Shown piece by piece: positions 12,401 to 24,400 of a DNA stretch of 64,000 bases; positions within the stretch are counted from its first letter, which is position 1; each line of letters begins with the position of its first letter. A program made the translations under genes and the position numbers. The notes beneath the pieces were generated by a model, which saw nothing but the letters and a program-made list of their open reading frames with translations, made no database searches and had not been told where the DNA came from. The DNA is from Bryoerythrophyllum caledonicum (taxonomy: Eukaryota; Streptophyta; Bryopsida; Pottiales; Pottiaceae), in assembly GCA_963971425.1 (NCBI GenBank), contig OZ020514.1:15443218-15507217 (forward strand), in the 5' to 3' direction.

Positions 12401-13541
12401 TACCTATGGGCCACTGGAGATTCCTACTACGGTCCATATCCAACCAAGTAGGCTAGGATTATGCCACGGTTGCATGGGCTCGTCGGAGGATGAATCACAA
12501 GAGGTATTGACAAAAGAGCCTCCCAAGAGAGTGAGGTTTGCGCCCCACAAGGCAGTGGATAGAGCCCAATCCTCGAAGGCCCATGTGATGCCATTCAAAA
12601 GCAATGGACCGGACCTTTATGAGTGGGTTACCACCGGAGAGTTCGTAGAATGGTTGAGAGAACACCCCACCTCGAGCGCGGATGAAGCTATGTCCGTGCA
12701 TTTCATGGAGAGTGAACAGATTGTGGTGGAGACCGAGTTGGAACCTAGCCTCGTCTCCCTTCTCGATGACTTAGAACCCGCAGCAGTGTTTGGAATGGAT
12801 GTCGACGGCACACAAGGGACAGAACTGGAGGTTTTGGTGGACGAAAGCCCTCTCAACCTATCTCTCCATTTCCAAAGAACATCCACCGGTATTCTAGTTA
12901 GTGGTTTGGGGGCAACATACCTCCAAGTTCCAAATGATTGGTACAAGGGACCCACTCAACAACCACACATACATCACGATGATTGGAAGTTGATGGTGAT
13001 CTCTCATGAGGGGGACGAAGTCCGTAGCATAAAGGTGGCTGTTGGATTGATCGAGGAGGAGATGGTGAAGTACAAGTCACTAGTGGTCGAGTTTCGGGAT
13101 ATTTTTGCATGGTCATACAAAGACCTCAAGGGCATTCCCCCGGCGGTGACACAACATCACATTCCCCTTCTCCCGGGCACTACTCCCATTAGACAAAAAG
13201 AGCGGCATATGAATCCTAACGTACAGCTCATGGTCAAGGCCGAAGTGGAAAAGCTACTCCAAGCAGGACTCATTAAACCCGTGGAAATATCCAATTGGGT
13301 ATCCCCCATGGTTTTTGTTAAAAAGAAAAATGGGAAGCTACGAGTGTGTATTGACTATAGGAAACTCAACCACCACACCCAAAAAGACCACTTCCCCTTT
13401 CCATTTATCAACACCATCTTAGAGGAGGTAGGTGGTCACGAGCTTTACACATTTATGGATGGCTACTCGGGCTACAATCAAATCTCAATTGCCCCCGAAG
13501 ACTATCACAAGACCGCCTTCACTACCCCATCGTGGAGTTAA
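12401..13541 (+). pseudogene. Reverse transcriptase (element C) lacking the YxDD segment
   Basis: The frame begins upstream at 12243 and shows the fingers and palm of a Ty3/Gypsy RT: GLIKPVEISNWVSPMVFVKKK, KLRVCIDYRKLN and FMDGYSGYNQI (first catalytic Asp), ending HKTAFTTP. The next recognisable sequence is the later VELNPPTNVKKIQKTLGHIG. The part with the YxDD active site, on the order of 100 residues, is therefore absent and the enzyme cannot work. A TAA follows at 13539 from the resulting frame change. Confidence 0.88.
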
Positions 13542-13544
13542 ACC

Positions 13545-14146
13545 CTCCCACAAACGTCAAGAAAATACAAAAAACCCTAGGGCATATAGGGTGGTAACGG
13601 GAGGTTATCCATGACTATGCCACGAAGTCCATGCCTATCACTAGACTCATCCAAAAGAATGTGAGGTTTGAGTGGATCCCAAGTTGCCAAGAAGCCTTCA
13701 AGGTTTTGAAGAAGGAATTAACCACCTACCCGGTTTTGAGGCCCCGGAATTGGGAGTTGCCCTTCCATATCTTTTGCAATGCCTTGGCGGTGGCAGTAGG
13801 AAGCACCTTGTGCCAACCGGTGGGCCTTAATGGCAAGGACCACCCCATTTCCTTTGCAAATAGGCAATCAAACCCCACCAAAAAAAACTATACCACCACC
13901 TAACGTGAATGTTTGGCAATGGTCTTTTCGGTCAAAAAATTCCTCCACTACTTGTTACTCAACCCCGTGGTGTTCTACGTGGATCACATGGCCATCAAGT
14001 ACCTCCTCAACAAGGCGGATTTGAGTGGTCGTTTAGCGAGGTGGGTCTTACTTTTAGAAGAGTTTGACTACACGGTTGAGTACCGCCCGGGAAGGATGCA
14101 CCTTCAAGCGGATCACCTCTCCCGTCTTCAGAGGAAACCGGTGTAG
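13545..14146 (+). pseudogene. RT connection and RNase H (element C)
   Basis: The sequence continues as GHIGW, TAA, REVIHDYATKSMPIT, then FEWIPSCQEAFKVLKKEL and the RNase H region FHIFCNALAVAVGS. The usual catalytic Asp of CDAS is Asn here. A stop at about 13902 is followed in a shifted frame by ECLAMVFSVKKFLHYLL, FYVDHMAIKYLLNK, RLARWVLLLEEFDY and HLQADHLSR. It would remove RNA from the RNA:DNA hybrid, and is inactive by both nonsense and catalytic change. Confidence 0.85.
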
Positions 14147-15452
14147 TCCCCATTGATGAGGCCATGATAGATGAGGACTTGTTTAAGGTATCCTCCATTC
14201 CCTCATGGTACAACTAAGTGGCAGAATTCCTCACCACCCACCTTCTACCGGACTCATTGTCCAAAAACGAGCGTAGAAAGGATCGCCTTCATAGCCGCCG
14301 CTTTACCATAGTGGGAGGCAAATTGTACCGTCGTGGGGTCGACGGCATGCTACATCGATGTGTGATGTCCGTGGAAATCCCCACGATCCTCTAGGGCTGC
14401 CATGACAATGCGTGTGGAGGGCACTTCTCTGGGACCTTGACGGCCCAAAAAGTCCTTCGCGCGGGTTACTACTGGACCACATTGTTCCAAGACGCCCATG
14501 AGTACACCAAGCGATGCGACGCTTGTCAACGGTATGCCCGAAATGACCTTCCAATGAGCATGCCATTGCGCATATCCTTGCCCTTGGTCCCATTCGAGAA
14601 GTGGGGTATTGACTACGTGGGAGAGGTGCACCCTAGCTCCTCTAGTGGAATGAAGCACATAGTGGTGGCAACCAAATACCTCACCAAATGGGCCGAGGCT
14701 CGAGACGTGAAAACCAATGATGCTAATCATGCGGCCAAGTTTTTGTTCGAACAAATCATTACCCGGTTTGGTTGCCCCAAGATCCTCATTAGTGATAGGG
14801 GGAAGCACTTTTTGAACAAAATGATCGAAGCCATGACACCCGGTTCAAGATCAACCATCGTAAGACCACCCTTTATCACCCTCAAACCAATGGACACACC
14901 GAACGGATCAACCAAACCCTCGTGAATATTTTGAGAAAGACGGTCACCGATTCCAAGAGAGATTGGGACACTAAACTCCCCGCCGAGTTATGGGCCTACC
15001 GAACCACCTTCAAGGTAACCACACACGCCACGCCCTTCTCGTTGGTATATGGCATTGAAGCTATTTTGCCAATAGAGTTCGAAGTCCCCTCTCTGCGAGT
15101 GGCCGTGACCAAACGATGGTCCATGGCCACGTCCTTAGCCGATCGGTTAGAACGATTGGAGGAGCTCGATGAGATGCGCCAATGGAGCGCCGAGAATATG
15201 GAAGCCATCCAACGTCGGAGGAAGATTGCCTTTGACAAATGGAACAAGGTCCGGTCACTAAGTCCAGAAATGCTAGTCCTCCTCCAAGACGCGAAGAGAT
15301 TGGATTTCCCACGCAAGTTCGATGCCTTGTGGTTGGGACCATATCTCGTGAAGGAGGTCTTCTCCAACATCTCCGTTCAACTCCAAACCCTTAACGACAA
15401 GGAATTCCCCAGGCGAACATCGGGCAACCGATGCAAAGAGTACAAGGTGTGA
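14147..15452 (+). pseudogene. Integrase (element C)
   Basis: A linker frame with TAA (14215) and TAG (14393) leads into the HHCC zinc region (GCHDNACGGHFSG, then CDACQRYARN). The DDE core follows: GIDYVGEVHP (first Asp), ILISDRGKHFLN (second Asp) and NGHTERINQTL (Glu). A one-base frameshift near 14840 separates the second Asp from the Glu. The C-terminal frame 14922-15452 includes WAYRTTFKVTTHATPFSLVYG. In-frame TAG at 14393 falls where Gln is expected (CAG to TAG). No chromodomain is seen. Confidence 0.87.
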
Positions 15453-15598
15453 ATTGCTCACAACCTTCACAAGTGGGACCTTCCAATTCTTTTACAACCG
15501 TGGTCCATTCAAACACGAAGAGATGGGACTTGACCGTGTGCCCAAGAGCAAGAGTTTGGGTTCTCCGCCTCTTCGAGTTTTTCCAGTTGGCCGCCATG

Positions 15599-17660
15599 TG
15601 TGAGCCGCAAAAACGACTCACGGTGACGAATGGACCACGCATCATGCGTGTTAAGGTTAACAAGTGGTAGAAATGGGTTATTCCATTGGATTAGCTCATG
15701 ATTTTTGATCAAAATGGCCAAGAGGCCTTTCCTTGCACTAATTCTTAAAATAGGAGCCACATTATGGCAACCAAGAATTTTATGAAGTTAACCAAAAAAT
15801 AGTTCGAAAGGAAAAAAACTAAAGAAAAAGTTAGGAAAACGTTAAAAAAAAACAATGGAAAGGATTTAGAAATAGAAGTAGTAGAGAAGAATTTACCTCC
15901 TACCAAGTCCGGAACCGCGAAGAGGCCATAGTAATTTAACCGTGGAAAAAATGGGAGAAGAAAAAGAATGATGGTGAGGAGAAAGAAAAAAAAATGAGGC
16001 TTTAAAAGCCATTAAAAAAATAGTCAAAAGGGGCCCAAAAGACTTGGGCAAAACCCTCACCTATCCCTAAGTAAATTAGGCATAACCTCACTCAAGGGGA
16101 ATTCAAGCTAGGTAGAGTAGTTAGATTTAGCATCCTTGAATTAGCTAAATAGTTCACTTATTGGTGATCATGCGCACCCCATGTGGCATGAGGTTAAAGT
16201 ATGAGATTTAAATATTCCTTGGTTAGTGGGACACCCACTTTTGTTAATGCAAGGGTGGCACGGAATTAAGTACTTATAAGTAAATGGTTTTTTATGAAGA
16301 AGGTCATTTACGGAGGAAGGAAAAGGCGGCAGGGAACGACCTTGGAAACACAAAGGGAGCAAAGAGCTTGGGGGTTACCCCCTGGAGAGAGTCTCATTTG
16401 TGTGTGTGACTGTGGGAGAAGAGTGAGGGAATGTAGGAGCGTGGACTGGAGAGGAACCGGAAGCCCCGGCCGTGAATAGAATTTGTTTTCGTAGAAAGTA
16501 GCAAATTCGAGAGAAATTAGGTTACACAACACGAAGAGTAGAAGGCGATCACGACCGAGAGGAGGGCGAGCATCAAGAAGAAGACAAGCATCACGAAGAG
16601 CAGCAGACGAGCATCACGAAGAGCAGAAGGCGATCATGACCGAGAGGAGGACGAGCATCAAGAAGAAGACGAGCATCACGAAGAGCAGCAGACGAGCATC
16701 ACGAAGAGCAGCAGACGAGCATCACGAAGAGCAGTATACGAGCATCAAGAAGAAGACGAGCATCACGAAGAGTAGTAGACGAGCATCACGAAGAGTAGAT
16801 GGCGATCACGACACACCAAGGGCAGAGGGTGAATTGAGCGGAATCAGGGAGCCTCCTTCCTCTCCCAAATTGATTCATTATCCTCTTGATTGCATGTGGA
16901 GAAGGAACCCTAATTTTTTCTAGTTACAACATTTGTGCGGAAGCGCTGCCCAATTTTCAATAGAATTAGGGTTATCTATCAAGCTAATAAAACAACCGGT
17001 TTTAATATAAAACAGTAAGCAAACGCAGTTGGAGGTGCATGTATGGTATGATGTTCGAGTAGGACTCCTTGTGTGAATGTATATGACATGCACATGATGT
17101 ATGGTGCATGGTTTTGAATAAACGTATAAGTTGAGTGTTGCATTGCTGATCGTTGGGCTGTGACTCTGAGGGTAATCCTAATGGGTAATTGAACATTTCC
17201 ACTATGTTAAGCACAAAAAAATAATAAGAGTAGGAAAAAGAAAACATCAAAAACGAAGTCATAACCAAGGAATTAATGGGGATGTAAATTCTGGATAAAA
17301 AAAGGAAGCTTGTCTGCTACCAGCTGCTGTCAGGGTCGTCCCTTGGTCTGGAATTGGTATTTGAGGGTCTAGTCAAGTTTATTAGGCCGAGCTGAACCTA
17401 TCTAAGCTTTAAAATGTTGGAAACGGAGTTCTAGGGCAAAACTAATGTGTGTTTGAAGTTCGGAACCGACTTAAGGCTGAATTCAGTCATCACCACCCAT
17501 TGGTCCACTAAAATCTCAAGTAACCACACCCTAACCACTACGACCTGAATGTGGCATGTATGGTTAGCTCCAATGGTGATTGTACGCGGGGTTGTATTCC
17601 GGTTTTAGGATCTTGTGTTCAAGATAGGCCACCCGCTAGGGGCGGTTTATTTGGCTCACA
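15599..17660 (+). repeat. 3' LTR of element C
   Basis: TGTGAGCC (15599) to GGCTCACA (17660), 2062 bp; its last ~910 bp match the partial 5' LTR. The 14-bp block is at 16937-16950. The 5 bp before it (CCATG) and after it (AGCTC) differ, as expected for an internal LTR end. No clear polypurine tract precedes it, so a small deletion at the junction is likely. The right edge cuts into the X copy 1 gene. Confidence 0.9.
16510..16800 (+). repeat. LTR-C minisatellite
   Basis: Tandem units of about 21 bp (gagcatcacgaagagcagca) are mixed with longer units containing aagaagacgagcatc. It occupies the same relative position as the arrays in LTRs A and B but has its own sequence. Confidence 0.85.
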
Positions 17661-18621
17661 AGCTCATCCATCAGCTTGAGCTGACCCTTGCAATCGTCCC
17701 GGTTAACCTTCCTCCTCTTCCGGCTGGTCCCTCTTAAAGGTCCGGACTCGTCTTCTCCAGTTGATGCGGAGGAGCTGCGGATGCCCGGACTCTCCACCTC
17801 GGGGTCCTTCCCCCAAGGTCTCCTTGAAGCCTTCCGGCCTTCCGGAGTGCCTGTGGTTGCTGCTTCCGGCAGAGGCCCTTCTCTCCGGACTCTTCTTCCT
17901 CCGACTCTTCCCCTCCATACCTTTGGAAGTTAAGGACTTCGTTGTACTTCCGGATCTCCGCCTGAGTTAGCTGCTGGTGGTGACTATAGAGGTGCACCAC
18001 GTACGAAGCCAGTGGTGTTGCCGATTTCTTCACCTTCTGGAGATTGACCACGAGACGGTTGATGATATTGGTCATCAACGTTCCCCCGTGGACGACGATC
18101 TTCCCCCGGAGTGCTCCGAGGAAAATGCAAGCCCACTTCGCCACCTCCCGTTTCGGCTTTTCCGGATGGAAGATTGGGTTTAAAAACCCTAGCACGAGCT
18201 GGGCATCCAGGTGCCAAAGGTCTTGGAGGTTGTAGCCATCCTTCGGGTCCGGTGGTCCTCCGAATTCCTCCGCCAGAAATTCATCATGCCTTTCCACCAC
18301 CTTGATGCGGCCGGCTCGAAATTCATAAGCCTGAGACCATTCCGGAACTCCCCAGACTTCTGGATGGGCTCTCATCAACTCCTTGTACTTCTCATCCGGG
18401 GTGCCTACAAATTCCCGGACGTAGACCTCCTTCCGGATGCCCTAGAGAACTTCGAGTAAACCCTCACAATCCATATACTTCAGGCTATCCTTCAGCATGC
18501 TGAGTTCGTCCAAGTCTTCTGGGATTTTCGGGAAAACGCAGGTTAAGGGAGGGAGTGAAACTGTTGGCTCCTCGTCTCTCCGGCCGCGCCCATCCCTATC
18601 CGTCCTCTTCTTCTTTGCCAT
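17661..18621 (-). pseudogene. X-family gag-like protein, copy 1 (C-terminus cut by element C)
   Basis: Start chosen at 18621 (MAKKKRTDRDG) because copy 2 begins the same way at 25014; an in-frame ATG 15 bp upstream is possible. TAG at 18442 interrupts the frame where copy 2 has Trp. The frame then runs 18378-17734 and includes GVPEWSQAYEFRAG, DAQLVLGFLNPIFHPEKPK, WACIFLGALRGKI and INRLVVNLQKVKKSATPLAS, followed by an acidic/basic linker. The gene is cut by the LTR C end at 17660. I do not recognise the family. The helical, nuclease-free core and repetitive context suggest a retroelement capsid-like protein, but that is inference. Confidence 0.55.
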
Positions 18622-19095
18622 CGGCACAGACTTCATGAGACCTGCCTATCCCCTCACACTCTCTCAAGGTTGTCCCTGCACGCACCAACCTCACAAAAAC
18701 CCTCCCTAACGGACGCACGTCCGTTCTAACCGTCTAAGTTTCAAACCCTAACGGCAAGCGGTTCAGAAAACCGTAAGAGTGAGAGAGGAATCGAGAGAGA
18801 AAGAAAGAGAGAGAAAAAACCTGGACACGCGAAGACAAAGTGAAAAGAAAGAGTATCCCACCAAACCCCAGCCTTAAGTAGTCTGGCCGTTAGTACGATG
18901 GTGTCAGTTCCGGCTGACGGTTCCGGATAACTGATTGACCCGGAATACCGGTCACTGCTCCGGCTTTGTTTTTAGCAGCTTTTAGGCTTAATTAGGGTTT
19001 TCAATCAAGACCATCCGCCTTTAATATTACATCAAGACTATAGGTTGTATCCTAGCATGAACTATCGTAACTAATTAACTAATTTTTTTTGTTTT
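18622..19095 (-). other. 5' region of X copy 1
   Basis: Upstream of the copy 1 start the sequence parallels that upstream of copy 2. It has an acacgtccgttctaaccg block, a GA-rich run (about 18775-18815), and an AT-rich end (attagttaa) near 19075. It probably holds the promoter or LTR of the element. Exact edges and a target duplication could not be set. Confidence 0.45.
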
Positions 19096-19325
19096 GGTTG
19101 GAATTTAAGGTAAACTTCCGGCATCATGTAAGGACGGAGTCCCATAGGGGCAAGTGTCGATGGGATCAAGCGCAGTTCTTAAAGTGAGCCATTCACATGG
19201 CCATGAATAATTTGTCCATTGCTCAACACGGTGACAGACCTTAAGGTATGCTCGTATTTGTAGCGGTGCCTATTGACCTCTACTGCTAGGTATTTCCACG
19301 AGGGATTACGTTTATTTGCTGCATG
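19096..19325 (+). mobile_element. Fragment of plus-strand relative of the methyltransferase Ty3 element (integrase C-terminal region)
   Basis: Read on the plus strand this matches the reverse complement of about 20110-20330: RGKCRWDQAQF, then AIHMAMNNLSIAQ, against GKCLRDRAEFF and MPMAIEKLSIAQ. It ends in GCATG (19321-19325). Its continuation starts at 35083 with the same GCATG. The block is thus the left part of a plus-strand copy split by the 19326-35082 insertion. Confidence 0.8.
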
Positions 19326-19427
19326 TCGTATAAAAAAATATGGATAACCACAACATATCAACAATCCTAATCAACATCAAATAAACAAAAAATATACACT
19401 AAAACAAATGTACTTAATATGCCCTCA
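19326..19427 (-). repeat. B block, 3' terminus of the 19326-35082 element
   Basis: Minus strand from TGAGGGC (19427) to TTTATACGA (19326), about 102 bp. It matches 35761-35860 and 36226-36328 and stops at the same base as the latter. It directly follows the polypurine-like tract. No A block follows; the sequence goes straight into the GCATG duplication. Confidence 0.85.
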
Positions 19428-19439
19428 AGTGCCCCCCTA
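19428..19439 (-). promoter_or_regulatory. Polypurine-like tract
   Basis: On the minus strand ctagggggcact lies immediately before the B block TGAGGGC. The plus copy has the same tract at 35749-35760 before TGAAGGT. This is the expected primer for plus-strand DNA synthesis, and places the conventional LTR start at TGA. Confidence 0.55.
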
Positions 19440-19744
19440 GCAGATAAAGAGACCCTCTATCGAGCTAGGACCATACAACTCTAACAAGACTAAATGCCAC
19501 AGTGATGTCGCTGCAACAACTGTACGCATCCAATCAAAGATGTCGCCCGTCGCCAAATCAATAAGTATATGGAGAAGTAACAAAGAGACCGTAGGTTGGG
19601 TGCAATGTGAGCCCCATCTTTAATCGTCTTAGGCAACTTTGCAGCCAATCCTTTGGTCAATCTCCATGTTGCCTATCTCTAAATTGAAACGAGGAACTCC
19701 AGGTGGATGGCAACGCACCACAAAGTGACAAGTCCATGAGGAAT

Positions 19745-20146
19745 TCAAGCCGTTTCATTGAGTGAAACGTGGCTCAAAGACCTTTGACAACAAGGGCAAG
19801 TCCAATCCCCGGACAGTAGAGTAGAAAGAGGCGGCGTCAAGCAAGCCATATGCCAACCACGTTGGCAATGGTCACAAAGAAACATGGTAGTCGTGCCCTT
19901 CTTCTCACCACATACAAAACACGGTAGGCCGTCAAATACAATTGCCAACTCCATATAAACGGAGCCATCAATGGATAAATGACAGGGCGCACAATTCTTA
20001 GCTTGCTCCTGACACTCCCGCCCATCGTTGCCTTCCAGCAACAAGATGCCACTGGGCAACACATCTTTCAGGCGACGAATGGTACGCCCAACCTTGACAT
20101 TCAACGTCATGGGTGCCTCATGCTGCACATGAAAGTAATCTGCCAT
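19745..20146 (-). pseudogene. PHD finger at the C-terminus of integrase/pol
   Basis: This frame is the C-terminal end of pol, ending in a stop at 19745. Residues about 77-122 form a complete C4HC3 PHD finger: CFVC, 11 residues, CDHC, QRGWHMAC, 14 residues, CPCC. PHD fingers usually read histone H3 tails. Here it occupies the place where many Ty3 elements have a chromodomain, so a targeting role is a reasonable inference. The ATG at 20146 is internal; the frame continues upstream into integrase. The finger itself has all eight ligands. A degenerate plus-strand copy lies at 35088-35420. Confidence 0.85.
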
Positions 20147-21404
20147 GGAAAAACATCACAACAAATGCCAGTGGGCATCGCTACGAAAACGAGCATATTG
20201 TAAGGTGTCACTTTTTGAGCAATGGACAATTTCTCTATGGCCATGGGCATAGCCCGCTTGAAGAACTCCGCTCGATCCCGTAGACACTTGCCCTACACCT
20301 CTGGATTGTCCAAATCCACAACTGAAGCCAACTTTTTCCGAACCAAACTTGGTAAAATTGGCTTTTCACCATACAACAATTGATACGGACTGAAAAGAGC
20401 CAGTAAATCCTATTGGCTAAATCGTTATCCCATGGCGATCCATGGTATCATCAAATTCTAATCACGGTGGCCACCTTGAAGTATCCATACTTTCGTGGGC
20501 CTTGCTTCACATTCAGAACCACACGCTCCGCCAAACCGTCCGCTTCTAGGTGATCTCAAGAAGTCGTACGATGGTCAATCAAAGCCTTGGTACACAAAGC
20601 TTCGAAAGCCCGAAGGAACTCACGTCCCTAGTCAATCAAAACCTCAGTTGGGGCTCCAAAATGAGCCAACACCCGGTCGAGGAATGCCATGGCCGCCAAC
20701 TCTGATGAGTTGTGCAGAAGAGCGACGAGCTTAATCCGCTTGCAGAAATGCTCCACCATCACCAAGACATACTTGGCTCCGCTTGGAGTCACGACAAGTC
20801 GACCAGCAAAGTCCAAAGACCACCGGTATCCTAGCCTCATAATAGGCAAAGGCTCCAATTGAGGTGATAATATGTTGAAGCATGATCTAATCCAATCACA
20901 TACTTCACACCGAGAAACATACATGGTGACTTGTTGATACGTGCCCGTCCACCAATATCGGTTGCGCAACATCGAATGAGCCCGTTGCACACCAAAATGT
21001 CATAGGTCTTCGTGTATTTGCCGTACCAACAAAGCCCTCTAATCTAGCTATGGAATTATGCGCCTAGTCCCATCTGGCCACACTCGAAATAGAAGGCCGT
21101 TTTACCAACAAAACCTTGCTATTCAATGCCCAACTCTATCACGCTCCATAGCAGAAAGAGCTTGGGAAAGTGTCCCATGTTGTAGCTTATGCAACACTGG
21201 ACCGTCTTCCCACACATCGCTAACAACTTGGGCCCTATGTGGTTCCTCATCCATTGCCAAATCAGGCAATGTCGATGCGGAGCAAGACATCAACATGAGG
21301 AAGCTGCTGCATGCCACCCCGGGACTGACTCCCTGTCAAAATCTCCATGCCACCTGGCACCAGTCAAATCCTCCTCCAAAGAACTTGGTGTCATAGATCT
21401 TAGG
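20147..21404 (-). pseudogene. Integrase of the methyltransferase Ty3 element
   Basis: The minus strand has an H2C2 zinc region near 20870-21040 (IHEDL, HFGVQRAHSMLRN, CEVC). The DDE core follows: YRWSLDFAG (first Asp), FGAPTEVLID (second Asp, about 20628), then a TAG at the position of Gln in the usual DQG, and GLAERVV (Glu). A second TAG lies near 20293, again where Gln is expected. The upstream edge was cut by X copy 2 at about 21405; RNase H lies beyond it and beyond the Tc1 element. Confidence 0.85.
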
Positions 21405-24400
21405 GTGAGCATTCCTTTGAAATACACTCAAAATGGTTTGAATGTAGTCTAATAGTAATCTGCACCGAATTGTTCCCACAGAGACCTAATGTTTTCCTTG
21501 TCTAGAACTATAGTTACTTCCTAAGTATACCGGTTTTAACTACTTTTACCTAAAACGCCATAATCGTTATATTGAGACTTCTCATAGTCTCAATTTAATG
21601 CTGATCTTATATTTGTAATCGATTTCTCGATTAATCTTATAATTTTATTTGAATTTTTTATTAGAACTCGAAAGTTTATCCTCGACTTGAGGACAATCTA
21701 TAAATAGAAAGTCAATAAAATGCATGAATTATCTCAAAATAGGTGCTAAAGTTATAGACAAAAAGTCTCAAAACTCTGAAATTTTCTCAAAATAATGAAT
21801 ATGACCATCTTATCCCTAAGGTCCTAATTCCTTCTGGATCCGTCTACAAATCCGGATTAGGCTAGAGCACCCTATTATTATCTTATATCAGTCCATCAAG
21901 ATTGGTTTTAAACTTTGTACTCCTCAGAGGGGCTTCCGGATTGTTTAAACAAGTGGACGGAAAGCCACTGATCCTTTTATTTCTAGTGGCTCGATACCCC
22001 ACTATCCGATAGTTCAAGTGTCCGAACATTCACTATCCCGTAACTTTAAGTGGTTGGACACCCACTATTCTATTGTCTAACCGGTGTACAATACTGTATC
22101 CGGATCTTCACTCTCACATCATCCGGATGGCCCTCCGGATGCGGTCACGCAGAGTTCGATCCGTCTACAACGACATGTTATTGGTCCATATCAAATCCCT
22201 CTTCCTCCCAACTCCGTAGTCATCCAAGGAACTCCCTACTGGACGTGTAGATTGGGCTTTTGATCCCAATCGTGGGGGCAGACTCGAACCGCAACCGGAA
22301 TCCGATTTTAAAAAAATTCCGTCTTCTAGGGAATACCAGGCCCACCTCTGCAATACTTCCCACCCCTATAGCTACTTCCGGACGTTAGAGAGTAGCAGGC
22401 CTCACCCTGCGCTCGTCTCCAATGGCTCCGGGCGCTCTCCCACTCTATGTCCAACCAACCGTCTAAAGAGACCCGGTACTTGGGGTTTAAACAACAAAAG
22501 ATAAAATAAGATTAGCACCTTTAGAATGGGCCTTGTCCTTGCTTCAAACTACCACCACTCACTCAAAGTAGACAACAACAAGTGCGACGAGTTCAAGGCA
22601 AAAACATAAAATAAAAGGCCTGTCGTTACTAAGACGAATCCGTTAAGTACAAGTTAACTTCCAAGCCTAGAACTTGGAAGCTTCTAATTCCTAACTCTAA
22701 CCAAAGCTAAGAAGATTCTCCTCCAAGGCGGAGTCTTCTAGAAAATCTTATCCTAAAGGTCCATGAAATCCGGAAAAGTCACAGATCTGATCCTCAGATC
22801 CTAAAATCACTGAAAAGGTTCCGGACTCCAACTTTCCTACTATATACTACCAAAACCGCCGGTTCAGTCCGTCCACAGCCGGGTGCAATGGTGAGCCCCA
22901 CTCTTAATCAATGTCCAAATTAGAATTACAGCCAAAAATCCTAAGTCTAAAGGCTATATCAAGGCGTGGTACCCGGTGCCTTATTTCTCCCGCTTCTACA
23001 AGTGGGAGAAATCTCAACTAGTACCCGCTGCTTACCCTTGCCTTTCTTTGATGTTGATGGAGAAAGGTCGACCTTCCTGGTTGCCAGTTTGAAAGTGGGA
23101 GAAGTCTTTGCCACCGGAGTTCTAGAAACCGGAGGCGAAGGTTGTCGTTCCGGCGCAGTTTCCTCGACTGGTGGGAACTAAAGCTCCGGCACAGCAGTAT
23201 GTCTGACCTCCTTGACCAAGTCCCTGTAGCAGCCGGAAGGACTCTGTGGTCCATGTGCCAGTTTTTGGGATACCGACTTGGGTGGTGCCCGGAGATCTGT
23301 CTCCTCTGGACAGTCAGGTAGTCGCATTGCCGGAGGTGTCAGCAGCTCTAGAAAGACGCTTCTATAATTCACCCGTGCTAAGGTTGAGAGATGCCATCCC
23401 ATCCGCAGGTGCCCTTGGCGAAGGCGTGTTCAGGTCCTCCTGATTCAATGAAGTTCCACTTGCTGGAGTCGGCTCTGATTCAGGCGGTTCCGGAGGTGCC
23501 GTGGTCTGGTTGGGAGTCATGAAGTCATCCGGTACTTGGGCCGCCCTGTCTTTTGGACTCACTTGGGAGATGTTGACCACCAGTAGCTTCATCTGACTCC
23601 AAGTGTGGCCCATCGTCTTTGCTTGGTTAAAGAGGAACCAGAAGATGTTGGTTCGGGTCACCTTCTCCTCCTTCTAGACCAGCTCAATGAAGAGCTGACT
23701 CCGGTTAACAATATCCACCAAAAAGTCCAGAGCTGCACGGACATCCGTCAAGGCGGCGGCGAATGCACTCGCCCTTGCCTACGCCTAATTTCGGGCCTCT
23801 ATTGCAAGTGTTGCCTCCCTCCGTAAGTTCACCACATGTTTCTCTGACTCATTGTTAGCTTGGTACAGGTTGGAGGTCTGTAGATGCAGCGCCTTCAACA
23901 AAATCTCCTTGCTCCGGAGATCCTCTACCCGGACAATGACATCTTCGACCTAGGCAACACCCAGGCTTCGGAAGACGTGCTCTACCTCCTTCTTCATTGC
24001 GTTGTTGAGGATCCGGAGGGCTTTCACCCTCCAGTGTAATCCGTCTAGAATCTGGTCAATCTCAACCATCTGGTCTCCGGATTCCTCTGGGTCGAGCTTC
24101 CGCTTCTTCTGGCCAGCGGTTTCTGATGGCCCGGCCTCATATGAGCTGGACAATCGTGTTGACAAACTGGTCTCCGGACTCTCAGGCTCCGGATCCTTGT
24201 CCCGTGCTCTCTTTTGGGTTTGTCGGTCGTCACCCGGAGTGTCTGCCACTCGTGCTTCCAGCGCCGCTCCAGCTTCCTTTTCAGATTCTTCCTCCATTTC
24301 CTCACCTCCATACTTATAGAAGCTCAAAATTTTGTCGTACACCTTCTGCTCTGACTAGATGAGTTGCTGGTAGTGGTAGTATAGCTATGCCACACAGGAG

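Larger units (their letters stand above)
5038..17660 (+). mobile_element. Ty3/Gypsy element C (Tat/Athila-like), decayed, 5' LTR truncated
   Basis: The order is partial 5' LTR (5038-5950), primer-binding site, leader, gag, protease, RT, RNase H, integrase and 3' LTR (15599-17660), all plus strand. The protease motif VLVDGGSGLNIMP and the leader start resemble plant Tat/Athila-lineage elements. A solo LTR of the same family (8786-11051) has split gag. The element is dead: the RT active-site segment is missing, and every ORF has frameshifts or nonsense codons. The 3' LTR ends inside the X copy 1 gene, so C inserted into X. The 5' target flank is lost, so no target duplication can be checked. 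Confidence 0.9.

Noticed and set aside
15580-15598. Polypurine tract before the 3' LTR of element C
   Set aside because: No purine-rich run is present next to 15599; the junction was probably altered, so no feature was called.
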